Shown here piece after piece: positions 6,903-12,799 of a stretch of 12,799 nucleotides of DNA. Made by a program: the position numbers and the translations under genes. Below the pieces are notes generated by a model that saw only the letters and a program-made list of their open reading frames with translations, had not been told where the DNA came from and ran no database searches. Origin of the DNA: Microcaldota archaeon (GTDB taxonomy: Archaea > Micrarchaeota > Micrarchaeia > Norongarragalinales > UBA8480); the NCBI GenBank assembly GCA_023247085.1, contig JAHFHC010000022.1:1-12799 (forward strand). Reading direction: 5' to 3'. The stretch's first letter is position 1. Each line of letters begins with the position of its first letter.

Positions 6903-7799
6903 TTAGAAAGTCTTCATTTCTTTTATTTCTTCATACCTTTTTTGAATTTCGTTTTGGCTTAGCTTTTGCATTTCATATATTGAAAAATCTTCCGCGTTGA
7001 ACGAAGCGATTACTGATCCATAGATAATGGCCTTTCTCATGTTTTTCTCGCTCGTATCTTTTGTTTTTGCTAAATAGCCTACAAATGCTCCGCCAAAGCA
7101 ATCCCCACACCCAGTTGGGTCTTTCACTAGTTCAAGTGGATACGCGCTTGCGCTGAAGTGCTTATCTTTTGTAAATAGCAAGGAGCCATGTTCGCCTTTT
7201 TTTATGACAATAGCAGTTGGACCAAGCGACAGTGCTTTTTGTGCCGCATTTACAAGACTAGTGGTTTCAAATAATTGACATGCCTCATCGTGATTTAGCA
7301 ACAATACATCAGTTTTGCCGATCATTTCAAGTAATTCCGTTTTTTTGTTTTGAATCCAGAGGTTCATTGAGTCTAGTACAACTAACTCAGGGTCATCAAG
7401 TTGTTTGAAAACGGCTAGCTGAATTTCTGGGTCAGTATTTCCAAGGAAAACGTACTTAGCTTTGCGATATTCTTGTGAAAGTTTTGGCTTTAATTCAGTT
7501 AAGCAATTTAATTCCGTACGCAGCGTTTTAGCAGTATTTAAGTTGTGTTCGTATAAACCACTCCAACGAAATGTCTTGCCTTTTTTTTCAACGCCAGTTA
7601 AGTCCATTTGCTTTTCTAGAAGTTGCCAGTGGTTTTTTGGAAAATCTTCTCCAATTATACTAATTACGCCTGGTTTTGTGAAAAAAGAACAAGCGTACGC
7701 GGCATACGCTGCAGATCCGCCCAATGCATCAGTAACCTTGCCAGACGGCGTTTCTATTGAATCCAGCGCGATTGTACCAAGTATAATCGTGTCTATCAT
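6903..7799 (-). CDS. PfkB-family carbohydrate or nucleoside kinase
   Basis: 298 residues, normal for the ribokinase/PfkB superfamily, which transfers phosphate from ATP to a sugar or nucleoside hydroxyl in the cytoplasm. Residues 27-37 (GGSAAYAAYAC) are the N-terminal substrate-side motif. GEDFP is at 50-54. DPTGCGDCFGGAF (227-239) is the PfkB signature 2, with Asp233 as catalytic base and the GCGD anion hole. LLLNHDEACQLF (166-177) is the typical N-x-x-E region. The substrate cannot be assigned; the subfamily is usually annotated only as sugar kinase. The start is the ATG at 7799. A TATA-like TTTAAATT lies about 40 bases upstream, with only a weak GGTAA further from the start. It is divergent from the flavin reductase across a 166-base gap. 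Confidence 0.93.
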   Translation of the reverse strand: MIDTIILGTIALDSIETPSGKVTDALGGSAAYAAYACSFFTKPGVISIIGEDFPKNHWQLLEKQMDLTGVEKKGKTFRWSGLYEHNLNTAKTLRTELNCLTELKPKLSQEYRKAKYVFLGNTDPEIQLAVFKQLDDPELVVLDSMNLWIQNKKTELLEMIGKTDVLLLNHDEACQLFETTSLVNAAQKALSLGPTAIVIKKGEHGSLLFTKDKHFSASAYPLELVKDPTGCGDCFGGAFVGYLAKTKDTSEKNMRKAIIYGSVIASFNAEDFSIYEMQKLSQNEIQKRYEEIKEMKTF

Positions 7800-7965
7800 A
7801 GTTGTAAAATTACCTTAAGTTATCGAAATAAAATCAAATTTAAACCCGCCGAAGTATAATACCTTATATAAATAATCAAATACTAGATTTTATTAAATAG
7901 CGAATTATGCACAAATTATCACACGCTAAGAATAGCTAACTACACGTAAAAAGGTTGAAAATATA
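7800..7965. promoter_or_regulatory. Divergent promoter region, kinase and flavin reductase
   Basis: This AT-rich gap separates two divergent starts. On the plus strand CCTTATATAAATAAT (about 7862-7876) is a strong TATA-like box, predicting a leader of roughly 65 bases for the reductase; a second AT-rich element at 7887-7898 is possible. On the minus strand a TTTAAATT box at about 7837-7846 serves the kinase. No clear palindromic operator was found. Confidence 0.45.
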
Positions 7966-8682
7966 ATGTACCGCGGAAAAGCTGAGCTTGTTGAAATTAT
8001 AAAAGAAACGCATGACACAAAAACGTATAGATTGCAACTAGATGGCGAAGCAAAACTGGATTTCAAGCCCGGCCAATTCGTAGTACTTGTTATCCCCCCA
8101 GAATTAGGGGGTGGGCCACAGTACTCACGCGCTTATTCAATTGCCTCTAGCCCAACCGAGCCCCTTATTGACCTCACTATGAACGTTGTTGGTGCGGTTA
8201 CAACCAAGATGGATTCATTTGAAACAGGCATTAAACTAAACATACAAGGTGCGTTTGGCAAATTTATTTTCGATGAAACAAAACATAATGACGTGGTTGT
8301 AATTGCCGGCGGCACAGGGATAACTCCGTTTAGGAGTTTTTGGCGCTATATTCAAGACAAAAACCTGTCAACAAAATTAACCGTTTTAATCTCCTATAAA
8401 ACTGCAAGCGATATTGTTTACAAAGAAGAACTAGAAGAAATTACAAAACAATCCAAAGTAAAAGTATTTTTGACATTAACACGAGAACCAGAGAATACTG
8501 ATTGGAAAGGAAATCGAGGAAGAATCACCGGCGAGATTATTAAACAACAATGTGACGCACTGGAAGGAAAAACGTTTTTCATTTGCGGGTCAAACAAAAT
8601 GAATGACGGCATTTCAGAAACGCTCCTTTCTCTAGGAGTTCCGAAAGACCAAATAATAACCGAAAAGTGGGGAGAATATTAA
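7966..8682 (+). CDS. FAD/NAD(P)-binding oxidoreductase (ferredoxin-NADP reductase-like)
   Basis: 238 residues with the two-domain FNR layout. FAD domain: KPGQFVVL (34-41), RAYSIASSP (55-63, the RxYS flavin motif) and GAVTT (76-80). NAD(P) domain: AGGTGITPFRSF (114-125), FFICGSNKMND (204-214), and a C-terminal EKWGEY ending in Tyr238 as in FNR proteins. There is no 2Fe-2S cysteine cluster, so it is a plain reductase and not a phthalate-dioxygenase-type or PyrK-type subunit. It should move electrons between NAD(P)H and a flavin, ferredoxin or similar partner in the cytoplasm. Its end overlaps the ribosome binding site of the MazG gene, so the two appear to form an operon. Confidence 0.92.
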   Translation: MYRGKAELVEIIKETHDTKTYRLQLDGEAKLDFKPGQFVVLVIPPELGGGPQYSRAYSIASSPTEPLIDLTMNVVGAVTTKMDSFETGIKLNIQGAFGKFIFDETKHNDVVVIAGGTGITPFRSFWRYIQDKNLSTKLTVLISYKTASDIVYKEELEEITKQSKVKVFLTLTREPENTDWKGNRGRITGEIIKQQCDALEGKTFFICGSNKMNDGISETLLSLGVPKDQIITEKWGEY

Positions 8683-8684
8683 AA

Positions 8685-8999
8685 ATGACATTAAGCAAAG
8701 CACAAGACGAAGTTGACGAATGGGCTAATCAATACAAAGTGCCTTACTGGACTCCACACGAGATACTAGCGAGGTTAACTGAAGAAGTTGGTGAATTGGC
8801 GCGCGAAATTAACCACACTCATGGGCCAAAAAAGAAAAAAACTCCAACTGAAGGAAGCACAATAAAAGAAGAAATGGGCGACGTTCTTTTTACACTTATT
8901 TGCCTTGCAAATTCCCAAAAAATTGATTTAGATGAATGCTTTCAAAAAGCAATGGCTAAATGTTATGGCAGAGATAAAAACCGGTTTGAAAAAAAATAA
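8685..8999 (+). CDS. MazG-like nucleotide pyrophosphohydrolase (YpjD type)
   Basis: 104 residues from the ATG at 8685. A GTG at 8667 would add six residues inside the upstream gene, but GGGGAG at 8669-8674, about ten bases before the ATG, decides for the ATG. The protein has the MazG metal-binding pattern EExxE...ExxD: Glu33, Glu34 and Glu37 in LTEEVGELAREI, then Glu63 and Asp66 in KEEMGDVLFTL. Overall it closely resembles the Bacillus YpjD-type MazG homologue (RLTEELGELAREVNH, LVCLANS, RDKDRW). Such enzymes hydrolyse NTPs or dNTPs to monophosphates and may clear damaged nucleotides. The start lies two bases after the reductase stop, so translation is probably coupled. Confidence 0.95.
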   Translation: MTLSKAQDEVDEWANQYKVPYWTPHEILARLTEEVGELAREINHTHGPKKKKTPTEGSTIKEEMGDVLFTLICLANSQKIDLDECFQKAMAKCYGRDKNRFEKK

Positions 9000-9074
9000 A
9001 CCAGTAGCCTAAGTACAACCGACATTTTGTCAAAAACACAACTATTAAGAACTACGATAATATAAGAATTTTAT

Positions 9075-9344
9075 ATGTGCGATCGCATTGATGTAAAAAC
9101 AGCTGCACTTTCAGTTGGAACTTTTGCTTTTCTTCTCCATTTATTGTGGGTACTTATAGTGGCCGCTGGATTTGGGCAAGCGCTAGTGAACTGGAAACTT
9201 TCGCTTCATTTTGTTTCAATGCAATTTACTGTAATGCCTTTTGGCTTTGTAAACGCAATTGTGCTATTAATAGCTGCATTTATAGTAGGCGCGGGTGCAG
9301 GCGCGTTATTTGCAACAGTGTGGAACCACTTTTCAAAACGCTAG
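9075..9344 (+). CDS. Small two-helix membrane protein
   Basis: 89 residues with two clear membrane segments: about 12-34 (SVGTFAFLLHLLWVLIVAAG) and 53-81 (a glycine- and alanine-rich run ending GAGAGALFATVW). The tail HFSKR is basic. The arrangement resembles small prokaryotic membrane proteins of the DUF5676 type, from memory, with modest confidence. Function is unknown. The start ATG at 9075 has no Shine-Dalgarno site; AT-rich sequence about 25-35 bases upstream (9041-9050) could be a TATA box, which suggests leaderless translation. It stands alone between the MazG gene and tRNA-Glu. Confidence 0.75.
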   Translation: MCDRIDVKTAALSVGTFAFLLHLLWVLIVAAGFGQALVNWKLSLHFVSMQFTVMPFGFVNAIVLLIAAFIVGAGAGALFATVWNHFSKR

Positions 9345-9395
9345 AACTTGTGAAGAAACTTATAAACCCGTACAGCTCTAACTTTTTTTACACTT

Positions 9396-9503
9396 GCTTC
9401 GATCGTCTAGCTGGTCAAAAATCGTTTAATTTTTAAACTATTTTCCGTAAAAGGACGCAGCCCTCTCAAGGCTGCAACTCGGGTTCAAATCCCGATCGAA
9501 GCG
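9396..9503 (+). tRNA. tRNA-Glu (CUC) with a ~34-base insertion in the D-loop
   Basis: Acceptor GCTTCGA (9396-9402) pairs perfectly with TCGAAGC (9496-9502). D-stem GTCT (9405-9408) pairs with GGAC (9453-9456). Anticodon stem GCAGCC/GGCTGC (9457-9462, 9470-9475) encloses CTCTCAA, with CTC at 9465-9467. T-arm TCGGG-TTCAAAT-CCCGA is 9479-9495. CCA is not encoded. The D-loop is 44 bases (9409-9452), against about 8-11 normally. Removing about 34 bases would give a normal loop such as AGCTGGTCAA. The extra segment contains GTTTAA-TTT-TTAAAC (9424-9438), a perfect hairpin. A TATA-like CTTATAAACC lies about 34 bases upstream. An intron at an unusual site is the best guess, but I found no canonical bulge-helix-bulge. 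Confidence 0.85.
9417..9452 (+). other. Inserted segment in tRNA-Glu D-loop, candidate noncanonical intron
   Basis: This AT-rich stretch interrupts an otherwise normal tRNA-Glu. The exact ends are ambiguous because A-runs flank it (9417-9421 and 9449-9452). It folds as GG-bulge(UCA)-AAAAU-(C/U)-GUUUAA-UUU-UUAAAC-(C/U)-AUUUU-CC (9413-9446), a long hairpin with a three-base bulge. The second bulge expected of a splicing motif is missing. Confidence 0.55.
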
Positions 9504-9517
9504 CTTTCTCCTGTCGC

Positions 9518-9533
9518 CCTTTTTTATACTTAT
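9518..9533 (+). promoter_or_regulatory. T-run and TATA-like box between tRNA-Glu and the next gene
   Basis: TTTTTTATACTTATA follows the tRNA directly. The T-run (9520-9525) could end the tRNA transcript, and the TATA-like element lies 20-30 bases before the ATG at 9552, predicting a near-leaderless message. Confidence 0.45.
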
Positions 9534-9551
9534 AGCTTGTTAATTTTGTTT

Positions 9552-10643
9552 ATGCCATTTAAGCGTATTTGGGCTATTCATCCGTCAGTAAAAGAACTTT
9601 GGGCTAACCCTAGACTAATTCCTAAACTACAAGTTTTCTTTCAACACTTAATGACAAACCTCCCTGAAGATAAGCATTACACTAGAAGCGCGATTTTAAA
9701 CAAAGCGGCGTCAGTAGAGTTTAAAGTTTTTGGGAAAGCGTTGGATAATTTGTTAGGGCCGAATACAAAGCAATTTTCTAAAGATAGATTAAAGGAGATA
9801 TCAACCAGGTTACAAGGCGTACAAATAGAAGTACAACACGTTAATGAAGCTAAATCAAATTATGGAATAGACTTTACATCCCCTGTCGGAGTGAGGGTAT
9901 TAAAAGAAACCGAAAGGGAAGTTGAACTTCAAATTGAGCCAGTTAACCTTACAATGGTTAATCGACAAAAACTCAGCCAAGGCGATTTATACTTACCGCA
10001 TGAAACGGATCCAGAAACAGCCTATGTTGCTACTCCTTTGAAAGCGGACGGCAAACCGCCAGTTTATTCGCTAGTGCGTTTAGTGCCGTTTCGTGACCCA
10101 GATACAAATGCGCTTCATTACTTTGTACAAAATTTACAGCCTAAGAAAAGGGAAAGCCAAGTTCCAAATCAAGTGCAAAAAACTTATAGATTTTTAGATA
10201 AATGGAGTTTAATGGCTGCGCTTAACTACGCACGTACAAGTGGAGCTGCAAAGGTATTCATTTCAAGAGAATACGCTTCACAAATTCACGGTTTGCTTGG
10301 CGATCATCATACTAGACACGTTCTACAGCAAATTCGTAAAAAACACACGCGTCAAGTAGTTAGAAACGCTTGGGCAGATTATAGCAAGGGGCAAATTGAC
10401 AAAGCAGAATTCGTAAAAAGAGCAAAAGATGCCGGGCTAACGTTACCTAAGTATTTAACTGACAAAGAAGCGGAGCGATTATACGAAGAATCACCGCGCG
10501 CGGTTGGATTTAGGCCATTTGCTTCGAACATAAGCGTAAAAGAGAAAAATAGACGAACTACAATTGTTCGACCATTAGTTTATCCGACGTTAGAAGATCA
10601 CCCGTTATCTTTCTTAGTGCATAGACCGTTTAGACAAGCTTAA
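9552..10643 (+). CDS. Unrecognised cytoplasmic protein of 363 residues
   Basis: The frame opens at a TTG (9537), but the ATG at 9552 fits the promoter spacing and gives 363 residues. I do not recognise the family with confidence. There is no signal peptide and no membrane helix; the chain is basic. Residues 170-245 (VYSLVRLVPFRDP, HYFVQNLQPKKRE, then RFLDKWSLMAALNYARTSGAAKVFIS) form a strand-strand-helix-strand pattern. Residues 255-310 are a Lys/Arg-rich helical region, and 309-323 read RLYEESPRAVGFRPF. This order loosely recalls phage- and DPANN-encoded proteins with an EIQSD-helix-strand module followed by Y-x-x-x-P-x-x-x-G-F, but the EIQSD motif itself is absent (VQNLQ instead). A nucleic-acid or protein-modifying role would be guesswork. 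It appears to be a single-gene transcript. Confidence 0.75.
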   Translation: MPFKRIWAIHPSVKELWANPRLIPKLQVFFQHLMTNLPEDKHYTRSAILNKAASVEFKVFGKALDNLLGPNTKQFSKDRLKEISTRLQGVQIEVQHVNEAKSNYGIDFTSPVGVRVLKETEREVELQIEPVNLTMVNRQKLSQGDLYLPHETDPETAYVATPLKADGKPPVYSLVRLVPFRDPDTNALHYFVQNLQPKKRESQVPNQVQKTYRFLDKWSLMAALNYARTSGAAKVFISREYASQIHGLLGDHHTRHVLQQIRKKHTRQVVRNAWADYSKGQIDKAEFVKRAKDAGLTLPKYLTDKEAERLYEESPRAVGFRPFASNISVKEKNRRTTIVRPLVYPTLEDHPLSFLVHRPFRQA

Positions 10644-10738
10644 AAACAAACGCATAAGCTAATGTAAGTACCCAATTCATACCGTCATTATTTTTATATT
10701 GATTATAGCTAATTTAGATAGGTCAAGAGTTAAACGGC

Positions 10739-11629
10739 ATGGTTCTTTGTATTATTGCATTTATAGTGTTCGGCATAATGTCTATTTTTTCAGCTAAGTA
10801 TAGACCACTAGCAAAAGAAGGGTTTCGTTGCGTTTTTAGAACATTAACAATGAAACCATGCGACACGGGTTTAGATCAAAAGTTCAAAACCGAAGTAGTG
10901 TACAGCGTAATGCGTTATTCTCCCGGAGCTGCGCGATTTGTAAACAAGCAATTTGCATTTATATCGTGGATTTTTGTATTACTAACCCTCGCGAGCCTTG
11001 GCTACAGCGCGTACGGAGTTTACAACTTTTATGTTTTTGGAAACTGTGAAGGCCCAAACGCAACTTCAACATGCATATTAAACGACTTAACCGGAGATTA
11101 CGGCAGGTTCAGCAGTCCAACTGAATTAATCCCACCAACTGATCTTGATGGAATAAAGGCAGGCAACCGCTCTTCCAATTTGACAATCATTGAATTTGGA
11201 TGTTTTGTATGCCCATATACAAAAAAAGCAGAACCAATTGTGAAAGAATTACTTAATACAACCAACGTAAATTATATTTTCAAACCTTTCCCGCTGCCAA
11301 ACCACAATAACAGCTTTATAGCTGCTCAAGCAGTGCTTTGTGCGGTTAAGCAAAACAAAGAATGGGAAATGCGGGAGCGTGTGTTCGCTCACCAAGAAAC
11401 ATGTTCAGTTGATGGAACACTTGCAATTAATGATATTGCTGAAAGCAGCGGGATGAACATGACGCTTTTCAAACGATGTATGAATAACAATGAAACAGTT
11501 GGAGAGTTAAACAAATACATTGAACAAGGCAAAGCCGCACACATTTATGCTACGCCAACATTTTTTGTTAATGGCAAGCCACTTGTTGGGCCAAAGTCAA
11601 TTGATGAGTTTAAGGTATTGATTAAATGA
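10739..11629 (+). CDS. Membrane-anchored DsbA-like thioredoxin-fold protein
   Basis: 296 residues. Hydrophobic segments at 1-18 and 72-100 flank a conserved-looking loop with FRCVFRTLTMKPCDTG (29-44). The C-terminal domain (about 145-296) is thioredoxin-fold of the DsbA/DSBA-DSBB disulfide interchange type: IIEFGCFVCPYTKKAEP with redox pair Cys155-x-x-Cys158, a helical insertion (190-250) holding Cys201, Cys222 and Cys247, and YATPTFFVNGKPL with cis-Pro273. Cys103 and Cys112 lie between anchor and domain and may form a further disulfide. The domain should face outside and make or shuffle disulfides in exported proteins. A TATA-like TTTTTATATT lies at 10690-10699. Its stop overlaps the next start by ATGA, so it leads a two-gene operon with the cysteine desulfurase. 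Confidence 0.92.
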   Translation: MVLCIIAFIVFGIMSIFSAKYRPLAKEGFRCVFRTLTMKPCDTGLDQKFKTEVVYSVMRYSPGAARFVNKQFAFISWIFVLLTLASLGYSAYGVYNFYVFGNCEGPNATSTCILNDLTGDYGRFSSPTELIPPTDLDGIKAGNRSSNLTIIEFGCFVCPYTKKAEPIVKELLNTTNVNYIFKPFPLPNHNNSFIAAQAVLCAVKQNKEWEMRERVFAHQETCSVDGTLAINDIAESSGMNMTLFKRCMNNNETVGELNKYIEQGKAAHIYATPTFFVNGKPLVGPKSIDEFKVLIK

Positions 11630-12799
11630 ATGTAAAAAACGATTTTCCATTTTTGGCAAAGAACATTGACTTAGTTTACTTGGATAGCGCTTGCACGTCA
11701 ATTAAACCAAAGCAAGTGATTGAAGCTGAAAAGAGTTATTATGAAGATTACGGCGCATGTGCGGGCAGAAGTTCGCACAAGTTCGGCGTAAAGACAAGCG
11801 AAAAAATTGAGAATTGCCGCGAAATAGTTGCAGGGTTTGTTGGTGCAAAAAGCGAAAACCTAATTTGGACGCGTAACACAACAGAAGGGCTGAACTTAGT
11901 TGCTAATTGCACTGATTTTCAAAAACGCAAGACAGTTATTACAACTATAAACGAGCATCATTCAGTTTTGCTTCCATTGCTAAAATTACGCGATGCGGGA
12001 AAGATAAAATTAAAGGTCCTAAAAGCAGAAAATGGCGTCGTATCGCTTGAACAGTGGAGTGAAGCAATTGACAAGGAAACCGCACTTGTTGTGACGCATA
12101 ACAGCAACAACACTACTTCGATTAAACAAAACGTAAAGCAAATAACTAAAATTGCTCACGATGCTGGCGCATTGATTTGCATTGACGGCGCGCAAGGAGT
12201 TCCACATTACAGTGTAAATTTCGGGCAAGAAAATTTTGATTTTCTATGTTTCTCTAGCCATAAAATACTTGGCTCAACTGGAATCGGCGCATTAGTCGCA
12301 AAAACTGAATTATTGAAAGCAATGCCGCAGTTCTTAGTTGGCGGCGGTACAGTAAAAACAGTTTCTTTAGAAAAAGTAGTTGTTGCTAGCGACCAATCAA
12401 AATTTGAAGCAGGGATTCAACACTACGCTGGAATTTTTGGATTTGCTGCTGCTTGCGAATACCTGGAAAAGATTGGTATGAAAAATATAGAAGCGCATGA
12501 AAAAACATTATCAACGGCATTGCTAAGTGAATTGAAAGATATAGGCGCAATGATTTATGGTGATTTAAACAACCGCAGTGCATTATATTCGTTTAACCTT
12601 GGCAACGCGGCGCCGCATGAGTTAGCGCTAATGCTTGATAAAGAAGGGGTTGCGGTTCGCAGTGGATTTTTCTGTGCTCAACCCGCAATGGAGTCACTTG
12701 GAGCAAAAAATGGCTGCGCAAGAGTAAGCGCATACCTTTACAATTCGCTTGAAGACGTAAAGAAGTTCAGCGATGCATTGAAAAAACTAAGCAAATTAT
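11626..12799 (+). CDS. sufS: Cysteine desulfurase, SufS/CsdA type (partial, runs off right edge)
   Basis: The start ATG at 11626 overlaps the upstream stop (ATGA); 391 codons are visible without a stop, close to the full length of about 400. It is a PLP-dependent class-V aminotransferase-fold enzyme that takes sulfur from L-cysteine for Fe-S cluster or tRNA thiolation. Motifs seen are YLDSACTSIKP (18-28), RNTTEGLNLV (83-92), NEHHSVLLP (109-117), CIDGAQGVPHY (185-195), SSHKILGSTGIGAL (210-223) with PLP lysine Lys213, and VRSGFFCAQP (344-353) with catalytic Cys350 in the place of the usual RAGHHCAQP. The N-terminal Asp20-Ser21-Ala22 matches the usual LDxAA region, with Cys23 in place of the second Ala. 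Group II (SufS-like) rather than NifS/IscS-like is supported by the C-terminal motif. The coupling to a DsbA-like gene is unusual. Confidence 0.95.
   Translation, partial: MNVKNDFPFLAKNIDLVYLDSACTSIKPKQVIEAEKSYYEDYGACAGRSSHKFGVKTSEKIENCREIVAGFVGAKSENLIWTRNTTEGLNLVANCTDFQKRKTVITTINEHHSVLLPLLKLRDAGKIKLKVLKAENGVVSLEQWSEAIDKETALVVTHNSNNTTSIKQNVKQITKIAHDAGALICIDGAQGVPHYSVNFGQENFDFLCFSSHKILGSTGIGALVAKTELLKAMPQFLVGGGTVKTVSLEKVVVASDQSKFEAGIQHYAGIFGFAAACEYLEKIGMKNIEAHEKTLSTALLSELKDIGAMIYGDLNNRSALYSFNLGNAAPHELALMLDKEGVAVRSGFFCAQPAMESLGAKNGCARVSAYLYNSLEDVKKFSDALKKLSKL

Noticed and set aside
9146-9436. 96-residue plus-strand frame overlapping the small membrane protein and the tRNA
   Set aside because: It overlaps a better-supported frame with membrane helices and runs into tRNA-Glu; cysteine-rich, low-quality composition.
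9409-9456. Canonical bulge-helix-bulge splice motif in tRNA-Glu
   Set aside because: A three-base bulge (UCA, 9415-9417) and a helix (AAAAU/AUUUU) exist, but the second three-base bulge is missing, and the implied exon 2 would leave a D-loop of about 20 bases.
9396-9503. Split tRNA with separately transcribed halves
   Set aside because: Only about 34 bases separate the two parts, too short for an independent promoter, and both parts are in the normal order and orientation.
11626-12799. Minus-strand frames at 12019-12228 and 12386-12583
   Set aside because: They lie antisense to the cysteine desulfurase, which has all family motifs.
1-12799. Mobile element, prophage or defence island
   Set aside because: No transposase, integrase, terminal inverted repeats, toxin-antitoxin pair or restriction gene was found.

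Overview
The window looks like chromosomal DNA of an AT-rich archaeon, most likely a DPANN-type lineage with a mixed archaeal and bacterial gene complement. Archaeal signs are: a tRNA-Ile(GAU) of archaeal sequence type with no encoded CCA; TATA-like boxes about 25-35 bases before many start codons, which suggests short-leader or leaderless transcripts; a few GGTGA/GGAG Shine-Dalgarno sites that match an archaeal 16S 3' end; and a regulator with an N-terminal HTH and C-terminal CBS domains. Several enzymes are of bacterial type (MetK, a YpjD-like MazG, SufS). The lineage is an inference, because no rRNA or ribosomal protein gene is present.

Layout. Bases 1-701 (minus) hold the start of a secreted repeat protein that begins with GTG, has a clear signal peptide and runs off the left edge inside exact 93-bp tandem repeats. 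Bases 811-1957 (minus) hold a small lipoprotein and a VTT/DedA-type membrane protein. Bases 2013-3856 hold an HTH-CBS regulator and, divergent from it, S-adenosylmethionine synthetase metK; a perfect palindrome and related half-sites lie between them. Bases 3890-4378 (minus) hold a one-domain asparaginase homologue, followed by tRNA-Ile on the plus strand. Bases 4595-6822 (minus) hold an unrecognised membrane-associated protein and a membrane-anchored protein with a diverged LytM/M23-like domain. A PfkB sugar or nucleoside kinase (6903-7799, minus) is divergent from a flavin reductase and a MazG-like NTP pyrophosphatase, which look co-transcribed (7966-8999). A small membrane protein, a tRNA-Glu(CUC) gene with an insertion in its D-loop, and an unrecognised 363-residue protein follow. 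The right end holds a membrane-anchored DsbA-like thioredoxin protein whose stop overlaps the start of a cysteine desulfurase (SufS type) that runs off the right edge.

How the genes fit together. Most are independent housekeeping or envelope genes. Three groupings look meaningful: regulator plus metK (probable control of SAM supply), flavin reductase plus MazG, and DsbA-like plus SufS (thiol and sulfur chemistry). The points most worth checking are the tRNA-Glu insertion, the sequon-dense repeat protein, and the operator-like sites between the CBS regulator and metK. I see no CRISPR array, transposase, integrase or obvious defence system.
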